Shown: positions 39,677 through 48,314 of the stretch, in pieces
How positions within the stretch are numbered: position 1 is the stretch's first letter
Layout of the letters: each line of letters begins with the position of its first letter
From: Verrucomicrobiaceae bacterium
GTDB taxonomy: Bacteria > Verrucomicrobiota > Verrucomicrobiia > Verrucomicrobiales > V1-33
Assembly (NCBI GenBank): GCA_027483175.1
Contig: JAIXVE010000175.1
Location: 1 to 53,603, forward strand
DNA length: 53,603 nucleotides
Direction of reading: 5' to 3'
Position numbers and translations under genes: made by a program
Notes under the pieces: generated by a model
The model's database searches: none
Seen by the model: the letters and a program-made list of their open reading frames with translations, nothing else
What the model was told of the DNA's origin: nothing

Positions 39677-41086
39677 TCAGTTTTTCATGCCGGCCATGGC
39701 GGCTGGGTCGGGGCCGAGGAATTCGATGTCCTTGCGGATGACATCGCCGCCGTTTTCGGGACGGGCCTCGATGTGGAATTTGAACGGCCCGTGGTAGTCG
39801 GCCTGGCTGATCGAGAACATGAGGGTTTTCTGGATTTCCTTCTGGGGTTCCAGGCTAACTGATTCTTCCATGCCGGAGACGGAGAGACCGTGGGGGGCTT
39901 CTTCGGTGCTGAGCGTGTAGACGTGGGGTTTTTCGTCTTTGCTCATGAGTCGGAGGATGAACTGATTGCGGACGGTGCCGTGGTCGGTCATGTAGGGCAT
40001 GCCGCGCATGCGGACGAGGCTCATCTCGAAGGAGTGGACGCGGGTCATGGCCCATGTGGCGACGGAAGCGCCGAGGAGCATGAGAGCGGAGTAGAGGATG
40101 ATGCGGGGGCGGACGATGCGGCGTTTCTTGCCGGCGAGACCGTTGAGGGAGTCGTAGCGGACGAGGCCTTTGGGGCGCTGGAGTTTGGCCATGATGTCGT
40201 CGCAGGCGTCGACGCAGGCGGCGCAGCCGATGCATTCCATCTGGAGGCCGTTGCGGATGTCGATGCCTGTCGGGCAGACCTGGACGCAGCGGCGGCAGTC
40301 GATGCAGTGGCCGTTGGAGGGTTCGGAGGCTTTGCCGCGGGGTTCGCCGCGGGATTTGTCGTAGCCGATGTTGAGCGTGTCGTCGTCGGTTAGGGCGGAT
40401 TGGAGCCTGCCGTAGGGGCACATGATGACGCAGAACTGTTCACGGAACCAACTGAAGCAGAAGTAGAGGACGCCGGTGAGGGCCATGACACCGAGGAAGA
40501 CGGAGAAGTGTTTTTCCGGGCTCTGGTGCATCCAGCCGTAGAGATTCTGGAGGGAGATGAAGTAGCTGAGGAAGATGTGGGCGATGGCGCCGGCGCAGAG
40601 GAGGAAGAGGGCGTGTTTGAGGGTGCGTTTGAAGAGTTTGGCGGGGCCCCATGGGGCGGCGTCGAGTTGTTTGCGGGCGGTGGCGTCGCCTTCGATCCAG
40701 CGTTCGATGCGGCGGAAGACGTGGTCGAGGAAGACGGTGTAGGGGCAGGCCCAGCCGCACCAGAGACGGCCGAGGAGAGCGGTAATGAAGAAGAGAGCGA
40801 AGCCGAGGCCGCTGATGACGAAGAAGAGGAGCCAGACGTCCTGGACGAGGAGGGTGAGGCCGAGGAGGTGGAATCGGCGGTTTTCGATGTCGAGGAAGAC
40901 GGCGGGGTGGCCGTTGATGGGGATCCAGGGGAGGAGGATGTAGACCGCGATGAGGAGGATGCCGGCGAGGCGGCGTGCGAGGGTGAAGCGGCCGTGGACG
41001 TCGGCTGGGTGGAGGAAGAAGCGCGAACCATCGGAGTTGATGGTGGTGACGGAGTCGAGGTTCGGGCGTTTGGGGATGGTGGCCAT
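39677..41086 (-). CDS. ccoG: Cytochrome c oxidase accessory protein CcoG
   Basis: The 469-residue polytopic protein has the CcoG/FixG/RdxA arrangement. N-terminal membrane helices include FTLARRLAGILLIAVYILLPW, then GRLWCGWACPYTVFLDHVFR and FCVIMCPYGRLQSAL. Two 4Fe-4S motifs, CIDCRRCVQVCPTG and CIGCAACVDACDD, are followed by a further helix and a C-terminal Ig-like FixG domain. CcoG reduces Cu(II) to Cu(I) for insertion into cbb3 oxidase. Length and motif order are normal. It leads the operon; upstream is a divergent protease gene, so its promoter lies within 41087-41257. Confidence 0.95.
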   Translation of the reverse strand: MATIPKRPNLDSVTTINSDGSRFFLHPADVHGRFTLARRLAGILLIAVYILLPWIPINGHPAVFLDIENRRFHLLGLTLLVQDVWLLFFVISGLGFALFFITALLGRLWCGWACPYTVFLDHVFRRIERWIEGDATARKQLDAAPWGPAKLFKRTLKHALFLLCAGAIAHIFLSYFISLQNLYGWMHQSPEKHFSVFLGVMALTGVLYFCFSWFREQFCVIMCPYGRLQSALTDDDTLNIGYDKSRGEPRGKASEPSNGHCIDCRRCVQVCPTGIDIRNGLQMECIGCAACVDACDDIMAKLQRPKGLVRYDSLNGLAGKKRRIVRPRIILYSALMLLGASVATWAMTRVHSFEMSLVRMRGMPYMTDHGTVRNQFILRLMSKDEKPHVYTLSTEEAPHGLSVSGMEESVSLEPQKEIQKTLMFSISQADYHGPFKFHIEARPENGGDVIRKDIEFLGPDPAAMAGMKN

Positions 41087-41257
41087 GGCGGTTTGGGCGG
41101 ACGGGCCATGACCGGAGGTCCGGTGATGGCATGGTCTGGTAGGCCGGGCCGGGGCGAGGGGCTACGCATCCCCTGGGGAGTGCTGCGCAGATTCTACGTG
41201 GGGGCGGGAGGGAAGATTGAGGTTGTTGCGGGGCGGGAATTCAGGACAGGTGGGGTT

Positions 41258-42181
41258 ATGGGTACCTTGTTTGCGAAGAAGAGAGGTGAGTGGGTTCGGG
41301 TGCGTCGTGTGGCGGCGGCATTGGTGGCGGTGCTGACGGCGGGTTTGCTGAGTGGGTGCGGGGTGTATGGAGCGGCGATGACGCGGAGTCAGCGGGTGCT
41401 GAGAGAGCGGAGGGGGCCTAGTCTAGCGGAACTGGAGCGTGCGGAGCCTGAGCGGGGGCGGACGATTCGGAAGGCGGTGAGCCGGACTGGGTTGCTGCTG
41501 GAGCATGCGAAGGAGGCCAGCGTTTCGGGGTCTTTGACCGAGCATGAGATGAAGATGGAGGTGAGTTGGAAGAATGAGGCGAGGGGCGCGCTGAGTGCGG
41601 CGGTGCCGATCACGCGGGACGGGTATTTTCTGACGGCGGCGCATTGTGTGAATATGGAATCGCTGACCCTGGTGGCGTTTGATGCGAAGCGGAAGCTGGT
41701 GAGTTTACCGGCGCGGGTGGTGTGGAAGGGGGAGGAGGCTGATCTGGCGCTGGTGCATGTGGCGATGCGGCCGCTGGAGCCGTTCAGAGTGGCGGATGGG
41801 AGTGTGCTTGCGGCTGGAACCCGAGTGGTGATTGCGGGTTGGTCTGGAGCGATCAAGAACACAGCGCCGCCGCTGGCGGCGGGCCGGGTGGGGCGGGTAT
41901 CCGGGTGGCGTCGGGAGAAGTCTGGTGCGGTGTGGTGCGAGGTGGAGCACGACGCACCGCTCAATCAGGGAGACAGTGGGGGGCCGCTGCTGACGCTGGA
42001 TGGCGGGCTGGTGGGGATCAACAGCCAGCTGGGGTTTGAGTTTGGCGGGATGTGGCGGGCGCTGTTAGGGATAGCGGGGCCCCTTGATCAGCCGTTTGCG
42101 GGGTACAACGGGCTGGCGATTTGTCCCGATGCGGGATGGATCATGCGGATGGTGGCGGCCGACCGGGCGGTGGAGCGGTGA
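41258..42181 (+). CDS. Trypsin-like serine protease lipoprotein
   Basis: From ATG 41258, 307 residues. The signal AAALVAVLTAGLLSGCG ends in a lipobox. The catalytic triad is visible: His in YFLTAAHCVN, Asp in EEADLALVHVA and Ser in LNQGDSGGPLL. There is no PDZ domain, so it is a simple chymotrypsin-fold protease rather than a DegP type, anchored to a membrane facing the periplasm. In-frame codons upstream are non-coding shadows of ccoG. A degraded copy of its 3' part lies about 1 kb downstream, suggesting an old tandem duplication. Confidence 0.85.
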   Translation: MGTLFAKKRGEWVRVRRVAAALVAVLTAGLLSGCGVYGAAMTRSQRVLRERRGPSLAELERAEPERGRTIRKAVSRTGLLLEHAKEASVSGSLTEHEMKMEVSWKNEARGALSAAVPITRDGYFLTAAHCVNMESLTLVAFDAKRKLVSLPARVVWKGEEADLALVHVAMRPLEPFRVADGSVLAAGTRVVIAGWSGAIKNTAPPLAAGRVGRVSGWRREKSGAVWCEVEHDAPLNQGDSGGPLLTLDGGLVGINSQLGFEFGGMWRALLGIAGPLDQPFAGYNGLAICPDAGWIMRMVAADRAVER

Positions 42182-42370
42182 GGTGAATCGAATGTGAACG
42201 CCGGAGCGAGGTTCATCAGGGAGGCCACCATTTGGAATCAGGCATGTCCTGAGTTGTGATAACGGCGTCGAATCGGAAGATGGTGAGTGTTTGTTATGGG
42301 AGCAGGCACGAGTTCCTGTTGAATCATCTATTAGAATCAAATGCCATTTCCGACAATAAAATCAGAGCGA

Positions 42371-43243
42371 ATGGCGAGCGGGCTTGTACAGAATGCATCA
42401 TGGTGGAGTAGGCTGCGGTGGCTTACCGCGTGCGGGGGTGCAATCGTTGCCGGGTGCCTCCGAAGTGAAGGGTCATTGATGGGATCGATTGACGATGTGG
42501 GCGTCACGGGGAAGCTGCAGGTGGCGAGGGGCATGCGGATTGCGGGAGAAGGGGAATCGGGCTGGTCGCGGGCAGGAGGATCGACGCAAGCTACCGGAGG
42601 GGGTGAGGTGGAGGTTACCGGTGCCAAGCTGGATCGAGCATCCGGGTTTCGAGGGTGCCTGATCGTGTCGGTCGAGTTCCTGTCGAGCAGTGTACGATCT
42701 CCGGCATTCTGTGTGGGAAGCGTGGAGGGAGTGCAGGATGAAAGTGCCGAAGGGTCGTTCCCGATTCGGCTGTTGAATGTCAGAAGTGATCGGTCTCTGG
42801 GATCAGTATCAGGAGAGACTGAGCACCGTGGAAGCAGGCCTTGGCCATCGAGTGCGGTCGATGCGATGAATGACGAGTTGCGCGGATACAGGGTCGTGCC
42901 GGGAAGGAATTCAGCACATGAAATGGTGTGGAAAAGACAGGTTTCAGGTGGATCGGACTTTGCTGGATCCGATGATTTGGATCTGCCCTTCGGTGAGGCT
43001 GCGGTTTCCCGACTGCGCGAGCCCCGGCGCGTCACATGGCCGATCGGCGCATTCGGGATGCTTATACTTCTGCGTAGGCGAAGGTCTCCGGGGGCGATCA
43101 GTGCTGCATCGGGGTGCGAGGGAATATTGTCAGGATCGGAGGTGGTCCGCGGTGGCAGGCAACACAGCGACGCCGATGGCGGGGGGGTGGATAGGGCAGG
43201 TGAGCGGGTGGCGGCGTGTCCGGATGCGGGATGGATTGCTTGA
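42371..43243 (+). pseudogene. Doubtful lipoprotein-like frame ending in protease relic
   Basis: A frame of 290 residues begins with a signal-like run and a lipobox-like LTACGGAIVAGC, but the remainder is Gly/Ser/Arg-rich with no recognisable domain. It ends in AACPDAGWIA, which copies AICPDAGWI near the end of the upstream protease. The frame is therefore probably fortuitous or chimeric. The whole stretch 42182-43494 has weak coding character; 42182-42370 holds nothing recognised. Confidence 0.35.
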
Positions 43244-43277
43244 TTGGTGGCGGCTGACCGTGCGGTGGAGCGGTAAG
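43141..43277 (+). pseudogene. Decayed fragment of trypsin-like protease gene
   Basis: AACACAGCGACGCCGATGGC at 43161 on matches AACACAGCGCCGCCGCTGGC at 41859 on. TGTCCGGATGCGGGATGGAT at 43217 on matches TGTCCCGATGCGGGATGGAT at 42121 on, and the match runs to GCGGTGGAGCGGTAAG against GCGGTGGAGCGGTGAG. Two separated parts of the protease have been brought together by an internal deletion of about 200 bp, and the frame is broken. This is the remnant of a paralogue. Confidence 0.7.
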
Positions 43278-43494
43278 GGGCGCGGCGCGGGAGGGGATGA
43301 GGCAGTTTGACCATGGGGGATTCCTTTATTCGAAATCGGGTACGCCCTTAATTGCGCGATGAGCGTGCAACTGCCATAGAATGAGTGATTGGCATGCTGA
43401 GGACGCATCCATGCTACGCAGAGGGGGGAAGGCGTCTCTAATGCATGCGGATTGAAAGATGACAGCGAATGGGTGAATTAAACCAGGAGATTAA

Positions 43495-44142
43495 ATGAAC
43501 TTATCGTATCCGGACCTTGTGGAGACATTTTTTGCTGTCGGGCTAGCGATTGCGGGGGTGAAGGTATTTCTGATGGGGTTTGAGTGGATCGGTGGGCTGG
43601 TGGTGACGGGGGCGTTGTTTCTTGGGCTGGGAATATGGCATGAGACGCATCCGAGAGAGCCGGTGCCGTGGAAGACGGTATTCTTTGCGATAGGGCACCT
43701 GCTGCATGTGGCTGGGTTCATCATACTACTGTTCAAGATTGAGGAAGGTGCGAGACGCAGCCTGATGACTGCGAGAGCGCCTTTAAAGAACCGGCCGGTG
43801 GTGGCGCGGAGGGGGCGGGATGGATCGGGCGACGGAGTGGTGGCATTGCTGAGGGATGAAATTGCGGAGCCCAAGAGGTCCGGGGAGTCGCGCGCCGGGG
43901 TAATGACGGCGGCGCTTCAGGAATTGATAGTGCTCTTCACTTCGAGTGGCGGGGTGCGGCAGACGTGGAGTGCTGGGGGTGCGGGTGGGACGGCTTGTAC
44001 GCCGATGAGGATGCACGAAGAGACCTTTGTTGCGGAGAGTACGGGAGAGGGGAATGGGTCTGGTCTGGTTCTGCAGGTGAGTTGTGAGGCGAAGCAGACG
44101 ACCGATGTGATGCGGATTGCCCGGGGGGCGACAGTCTGCTGA
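43495..44142 (+). CDS. Small membrane protein with long disordered tail
   Basis: AGGAG at 43485-43489 gives a good start at 43495. The first ~85 residues have three hydrophobic segments (ETFFAVGLAIAGVKVFLMGF, IGGLVVTGALFLGLGIW, VFFAIGHLLHVAGFIILLF). The remaining 130 residues are low-complexity and unrecognised, so the original gene may have ended near the basic EEGARRS. The membrane part parallels that of the downstream 104-residue gene in size, order and the H-L-L-H/H-L-F-L segment before the last helix. No function is known. Confidence 0.55.
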   Translation: MNLSYPDLVETFFAVGLAIAGVKVFLMGFEWIGGLVVTGALFLGLGIWHETHPREPVPWKTVFFAIGHLLHVAGFIILLFKIEEGARRSLMTARAPLKNRPVVARRGRDGSGDGVVALLRDEIAEPKRSGESRAGVMTAALQELIVLFTSSGGVRQTWSAGGAGGTACTPMRMHEETFVAESTGEGNGSGLVLQVSCEAKQTTDVMRIARGATVC

Positions 44143-44192
44143 GGAGATGCGGGTGCGATGCCTGGGTGGAGACAGATCACTATTCAAAAACA

Positions 44193-44507
44193 ATGAAAAT
44201 CATCAATTCAATGACACCGCTGGACATTGCAGAGATACTGGGTGGCATGGCGCTGATCTGGGCGGCGGCGCGGCTGTTTCTGATAGGATACCGGGGGACG
44301 GGGACGCTGATACTGACGGCAGCGTTGCTGCTGCTGGCCGGGTTGGCGTACGGAGTGCCGGGAGAAGGGAGCGAGGAGGCCTGGCAGCAGGCGGCTGAGG
44401 CGAAGGCGCTGCTGACATCGGGCGGACACCTGTTTCTGGTTGGGGGGGTGAGCGGCCTGCTGGTGGCGCTGCAGCGGAGACGCCGGAGATTGATCGGCGG
44501 GTCCTGA
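44193..44507 (+). CDS. Small three-span membrane protein
   Basis: The 104-residue product has three hydrophobic segments (IAEILGGMALIWAAARLFLI, LILTAALLLLAGLAYGV, GGHLFLVGGVSGLLVALQ) and ends with a run of five arginines that should stay in the cytoplasm. It resembles the membrane half of the 43.5-kb gene, suggesting an ancient tandem duplication. An alternative in-frame ATG at 44166 adds nine residues. No family is recognised. Confidence 0.65.
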   Translation: MKIINSMTPLDIAEILGGMALIWAAARLFLIGYRGTGTLILTAALLLLAGLAYGVPGEGSEEAWQQAAEAKALLTSGGHLFLVGGVSGLLVALQRRRRRLIGGS

Positions 44508-44557
44508 TAGGATGTGAAGGATGCGGTGCTGGTGGGAGGCGCAGCGGAGCGGGGTGG

Positions 44558-45418
44558 TCAGTCGCGCGGGTCGAGGTAATGGCGGGCGAGAGCGGAATAA
44601 TCTTCGTCGCCATGGCCACCGGCTTCGAGGCCGGCCATGCAGGCGGCGGCGGCGGTGAGGACGGGGACTTCCATGCCGCCGTGGCCTGCGAGGGCGAGGG
44701 CGTAGCGGGCGTCTTTGAGCATGTTTTTGAGGGAGAAGTGGGGCGTGTAGTCGCCGGCGATCATGGCTGGGAGTTTCATGCGCACGAGGCCTGAGCAGTT
44801 GGCATTAACATCCATGGCTTCGCGGAATTTATCGAGGGGGATGCCTTGGGAGGCGACGACGCCGAGGGCTTCGGAGAGGGCCTGAACGGTGACGGCGGAG
44901 ACCATGTTAGTGGCGATTTTGAGGATGGTGGCGGAGCCGATGTCGCCGGTGGTGAGGATTTGTTTACCGGAGGCTTCGAGGATGGGGCGGACTCGTTCGA
45001 TGACCTTGGGTGAGCCGCCTGCGTAGTAGGTGAGTTGGCCGTCGGCGGCGGCGTCGCGGGAGCCGGTGAAGGGGGCGTCGAGGAAGTCGGCACCGGATTT
45101 TTTGATGATTTTGGCGGCTTCGCGGGTGGCGGCGAGGGAGACGGTGGCGGAGTTGACGACGGTTTTGCCTTTGGAGAGGGCGGGGAGCATGGCGTCGATG
45201 ACTTCCTTGAGGGCTTTGGCGTCGCGGACGAAGATCTGGATGATGTCGGATGCGGCCGCGAGGGCAGCGGGGTCTGGGCACCAGCCTTCGAGATCGGAGC
45301 GTTCCGTGCGGTTCCAGACGTGGACGGAGAAGCCGCGGGAGCGAAGGCTGGAGGCGACGCGGCTGCCGATGATGCCCATGCCGGCTATGCCGACGGAAGG
45401 AGAGGAGGGAACGGTCAT
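44558..45418 (-). CDS. NAD(P)-dependent beta-hydroxyacid dehydrogenase (HIBADH/GLYR family)
   Basis: The 286-residue enzyme has the nucleotide fold GIAGMGIIGSRVASSLRSRGF, substrate-loop DAPFTGSRDAAADGQLTYYAGG and the catalytic Lys region GSATILKIATNMVSAV. It belongs to the 3-hydroxyisobutyrate dehydrogenase/glyoxylate-succinic semialdehyde reductase family. The G-S-R-D-A-A-A-D-G loop is typical of plant-like GLYR members. The substrate is not determined. It is 174 bp downstream of the lipoprotein gene on the same strand and could be the last gene of the sigma operon or independent. Confidence 0.85.
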   Translation of the reverse strand: MTVPSSPSVGIAGMGIIGSRVASSLRSRGFSVHVWNRTERSDLEGWCPDPAALAAASDIIQIFVRDAKALKEVIDAMLPALSKGKTVVNSATVSLAATREAAKIIKKSGADFLDAPFTGSRDAAADGQLTYYAGGSPKVIERVRPILEASGKQILTTGDIGSATILKIATNMVSAVTVQALSEALGVVASQGIPLDKFREAMDVNANCSGLVRMKLPAMIAGDYTPHFSLKNMLKDARYALALAGHGGMEVPVLTAAAACMAGLEAGGHGDEDYSALARHYLDPRD

Positions 45419-45592
45419 GGGGGCGGATACGGCTGACGGAGGAGCGGCGCAAGGGGGGCGGGGGATTGATCTGCAGCTTCGGTGGAAACGGAGGGTCGGA
45501 GTGTGGATTGAGAGGAATTCCCCGGCGGGTTTGGCGGGGGCAGTGAACGGACGGGTTCCTGCGGGGGGACGCAGGATTGAGCGGATGGCGGC

Positions 45593-46171
45593 TCAGCAAT
45601 TACTCAGATAGTCGACCCATGTTTCTGAGTGCTGGTCCCTTACGAGGTTGTATTTCCGGCGGATTCTGAAGGGGATGGTGGTGCCGTCGTCTTTGATGAA
45701 GCGGCCCTCGATGAGGAGGGTGAATGGTTCGTCGCGGTTGATGGTGCGGGGGATTTCAGCCTCGATTCGGCGGGGCTTTGCCTTGACGACGGAGCCGTCA
45801 GGTTTGCGGTCGGTGTATTCGTAGATAAAGTGGTTGAAGCGCATGGGGAGCTTGAGTGCGGCGGTGCCGGGATCGGTGGTGCCATCGGCATAGGTAACGG
45901 TGACCTTTGTGAACTCGATGGAGGCGACGACGGGAGCTTTATCCATGTAATAGAGTGCGATGATGTCGTAGGGTTTATTGCTTTTGATGAGTCCGCCCCA
46001 GGTGGCCGTGGATTCGTTGGTATCGATGACGATGTCGGGAACTGGTTTTCTGGTGGCGGGTTTTCCGCCGACGGGATTGAATGACACTCGGTCGTACCGG
46101 GTACTGCAGGAGGGCAGGAGTAGGCAGGATGCGAGGAGGAGGGAGAATGAGGTGACTGTTTTCGTGTTCAT
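45593..46171 (-). CDS. Hypothetical lipoprotein
   Basis: The 192-residue product has a lipoprotein signal (FSLLLASCLLLPSCSTRYD; Cys about residue 22). The rest is predicted to be beta-rich: DIVIDTNESTATWGG, IIALYYMDKAPVVASIEFTK and PFRIRRKYNLV. It ends NC. No family is recognised. It lies 16 bp after the helical-domain protein gene and is part of the operon led by the membrane-anchored sigma factor, so it is likely an envelope protein made with the same regulon. Confidence 0.68.
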   Translation of the reverse strand: MNTKTVTSFSLLLASCLLLPSCSTRYDRVSFNPVGGKPATRKPVPDIVIDTNESTATWGGLIKSNKPYDIIALYYMDKAPVVASIEFTKVTVTYADGTTDPGTAALKLPMRFNHFIYEYTDRKPDGSVVKAKPRRIEAEIPRTINRDEPFTLLIEGRFIKDDGTTIPFRIRRKYNLVRDQHSETWVDYLSNC

Positions 46172-46187
46172 GGTGGTGGGGATGGGG

Positions 46188-47120
46188 CTACCATGCTGGT
46201 TCTGACTCGAGGTGCTCGCGGTAGCGGGCGAGTTGTTTTTCGTCGAGGATGTTCTGGAGGGTGGAGAGATCGCGGGCGATGCGGTCTGCTTTGATGGTGG
46301 CGGACGATTGTCGGAGTTGGGGACTGTCGATGTCGAGAGTGGCGTGGGGATTGGAGGTCAGTTGATTGGCGAGATTGGTGAGGCCGCGGATGCTGGAGGG
46401 ATCGACGTCGGTGAGTGACTGGCCGTAGTGGAGGGTGAGGAAGGCACGGGTGTCGGCTTCGTGATCGATTTTTGAGGGTGCGTGTTTGATGAGGGCGGCG
46501 AGCGCCTGCTGTTTCTGGGCGTCAGAGAGGAGGACGACTGAGTTGATGTCTGCCATGTCGCGGTAGGCGCGGGCCTCGATGAACTGGTGCTGGCGACTTG
46601 CCTCGCTGGCATCGAAGGCGGCGAGGTTGCTAGCGGAGAGGACGCCTGCGAGGTCCTCGCGGAGGCCCTTGTTGCGGAGGAGGGCGCAGATGCTTGTGAA
46701 GAGCTGGCTATCATTTGTGGCGTTTCCGGAGTACATGGCGGTAAGCAGGCTGGTGAGTTCGGCGTCCCGGCGGGCGAAGATCTGCTGCACTGCTGCGATT
46801 TCCTGTGTGGAGAGAGGGAGATCGGCGATGAGATTTTTCAGGGAGAGATCCAGTACGGCGGACGCGTTTGCTGACCAGAGGGCGAGCTGTTTCTGTCTGG
46901 CTTCCCGGGCCTGGGCTGTTGTGGCCGGGCTTGTTGCTAGTTCATTTGTGTGCCTGGGGAGAGCGCCCTCGTGTTTTGCGGGGGAACTCCGTGGTGAGTT
47001 AGGATTGGAGCCTTGATCGATGGCGGGGGAATGGTTGTGGTTGAGGAGGTGGAGGAGGGCGGCAAACGTCGCGATGGCGACGAGAATGAGGGCGATGAGG
47101 GATGGATTCCGGGAGATCAT
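46188..47120 (-). CDS. Membrane-anchored helical protein matching sigma factor C-terminal domain
   Basis: The 310-residue protein has an N-terminal anchor (SLIALILVAIATFAALLHLL), then a long helical region. GLREDLAGVLSASNLAAFDA and AYRDMADINSVVLLSDAQKQ align with NLRKDLTGLLSEPQLAAFDA and AYRELATISPVLNLNEAQKN in the sigma factor two genes upstream, in the same order and spacing. L-x-x-x-Q-style ends (LSTLQNILDEKQLARYREHL) recall Spy/CpxP-type periplasmic proteins, but that resemblance is only suggestive. It may compete with, or pair with, the sigma factor's own extracytoplasmic domain. Confidence 0.75.
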   Translation of the reverse strand: MISRNPSLIALILVAIATFAALLHLLNHNHSPAIDQGSNPNSPRSSPAKHEGALPRHTNELATSPATTAQAREARQKQLALWSANASAVLDLSLKNLIADLPLSTQEIAAVQQIFARRDAELTSLLTAMYSGNATNDSQLFTSICALLRNKGLREDLAGVLSASNLAAFDASEASRQHQFIEARAYRDMADINSVVLLSDAQKQQALAALIKHAPSKIDHEADTRAFLTLHYGQSLTDVDPSSIRGLTNLANQLTSNPHATLDIDSPQLRQSSATIKADRIARDLSTLQNILDEKQLARYREHLESEPAW

Positions 47121-47132
47121 GCCGGTGCGGGG

Positions 47133-48314
47133 TCATTTGAGCTGTTTGCCGAGGTCGATCAGGCGATTGGGGGAGTGGGCATGGGAGAAGACTTCCATCT
47201 GCCAGTTGGGGACCTTGGGGATATCGCTGCTGCCTTGGAGGGGGCTGATGCGGATGTTTTTGAGACCATCTGGGGTGACATCTGCGGAGATGAGGCCGTT
47301 GACCTTGCGACTGGAGGGTTCGTAGGCTGGGGATTCGGCGATGAGGCGTCCATTTTCCTTGAAGAGGGACATGGGAGTGTTGCGGGAGTTTTCGACGAGG
47401 AGGATGAGGTTGTCGGCTTTGACGGTGCGGTTGTCGATGATTTCGGTTTTCCCGGGTTTGGAGCGTGGGAAGGGCATTTTGTTGACATAGATTCCGTTCT
47501 TGTCGGAATAGATCTGGAAACCTGCTTCGTCGTGGAGGATGAGTTCGAGGGTGGCGGCGTCGAGGCCGTCGAGGGTTTCGCCACTGCGGTAGGCGCGGGA
47601 CTTGTCTTTAGCGACGAAGGAATCGCCGAGGACCTTGAAGGAGGCGGGATCGGCGATCGGGATCGGGGTGGAGCCCCAGTAGACCCTGTTGTTATCGGCA
47701 TAGTAGCCGGAGCCGATGTGTTTGAAGGAGGCGGGGTCGGCGTTGGGGATGGTTGTGTATTGGTAGTGAACGGAGTCCTTGTCTTTGAAGACTGGACCGC
47801 CCTTGATGGGTTGGACGGTGGCGGGATCGACGCCTTGCTGAATGGTGGAGCTGTACCAGACGTGGGATTTGTCGCGAGCGAGACTGCCGTCGAGGAGTTC
47901 GAAGGAGCCGGGGTCGGCATTCTGGAGGACGATGACGATGAACTCGCCGCCGCTGATGACCTTGTAGTAGACGCGGTTTTTGTCTTTGGTGTAGGTTTCC
48001 GAGAGCGGTTTGAAGGTGGTAGCGTCGAGACCTTCGGCGGTTCTGAATGGGCCGAAGTTGGATAGGGCGGCTTTTCTTATGAGGGCGGGCGAAGGCGTGT
48101 CGATGCGGGTTTCGTTCGCGCCTGTGCCGGTGATGCCGCCGCCGATGAAGTGGATGGTGCCGTCACGGCGGACATAGCCGTGGCCGAGGTCGGTGTCGGT
48201 GGCGAGCTTGGGCGAGGGGCCGCGGGTGGGAGGTGGCTTCTGTTCGCAGGCGGCGGTGCTGAGGAGGAGGAAGAGGCAGCCGACGGCGCGGGTGACGAAG
48301 GTGATTGAGCTCAT
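47133..48314 (-). CDS. DKNYY-repeat lipoprotein
   Basis: The 393-residue protein has a lipoprotein signal (FLLLSTAACEQ). It contains about six DKNYY-type repeats, such as YTKDKNRVYYK, ARDKSHVWYSS, FKDKDSVHYQY, YADNNRVYWG and AKDKSRAYRSG, each followed by a D-P-A-[ST]-F/V-type motif. These repeats occur in bacterial envelope proteins of unknown function and probably form a beta-propeller or solenoid. Its ATG overlaps the sigma factor's stop in an ATGA, and the next gene starts 12 bp after its stop, so it is firmly inside the operon. It is a candidate ligand-presenting partner of the sigma factor's extracytoplasmic domain. Confidence 0.85.
   Translation of the reverse strand: MSSITFVTRAVGCLFLLLSTAACEQKPPPTRGPSPKLATDTDLGHGYVRRDGTIHFIGGGITGTGANETRIDTPSPALIRKAALSNFGPFRTAEGLDATTFKPLSETYTKDKNRVYYKVISGGEFIVIVLQNADPGSFELLDGSLARDKSHVWYSSTIQQGVDPATVQPIKGGPVFKDKDSVHYQYTTIPNADPASFKHIGSGYYADNNRVYWGSTPIPIADPASFKVLGDSFVAKDKSRAYRSGETLDGLDAATLELILHDEAGFQIYSDKNGIYVNKMPFPRSKPGKTEIIDNRTVKADNLILLVENSRNTPMSLFKENGRLIAESPAYEPSSRKVNGLISADVTPDGLKNIRISPLQGSSDIPKVPNWQMEVFSHAHSPNRLIDLGKQLK

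Noticed and set aside
40400-41257. N-terminal extension of the serine protease by about 290 residues
   Set aside because: It is the antisense of ccoG with acidic low-complexity translation; the lipoprotein signal at 41258 marks the real start.
46188-47120. Assignment as a Spy/CpxP chaperone
   Set aside because: The L-x-x-x-Q-like endings are suggestive only; the clear relation is to the sigma factor's C-terminal domain.
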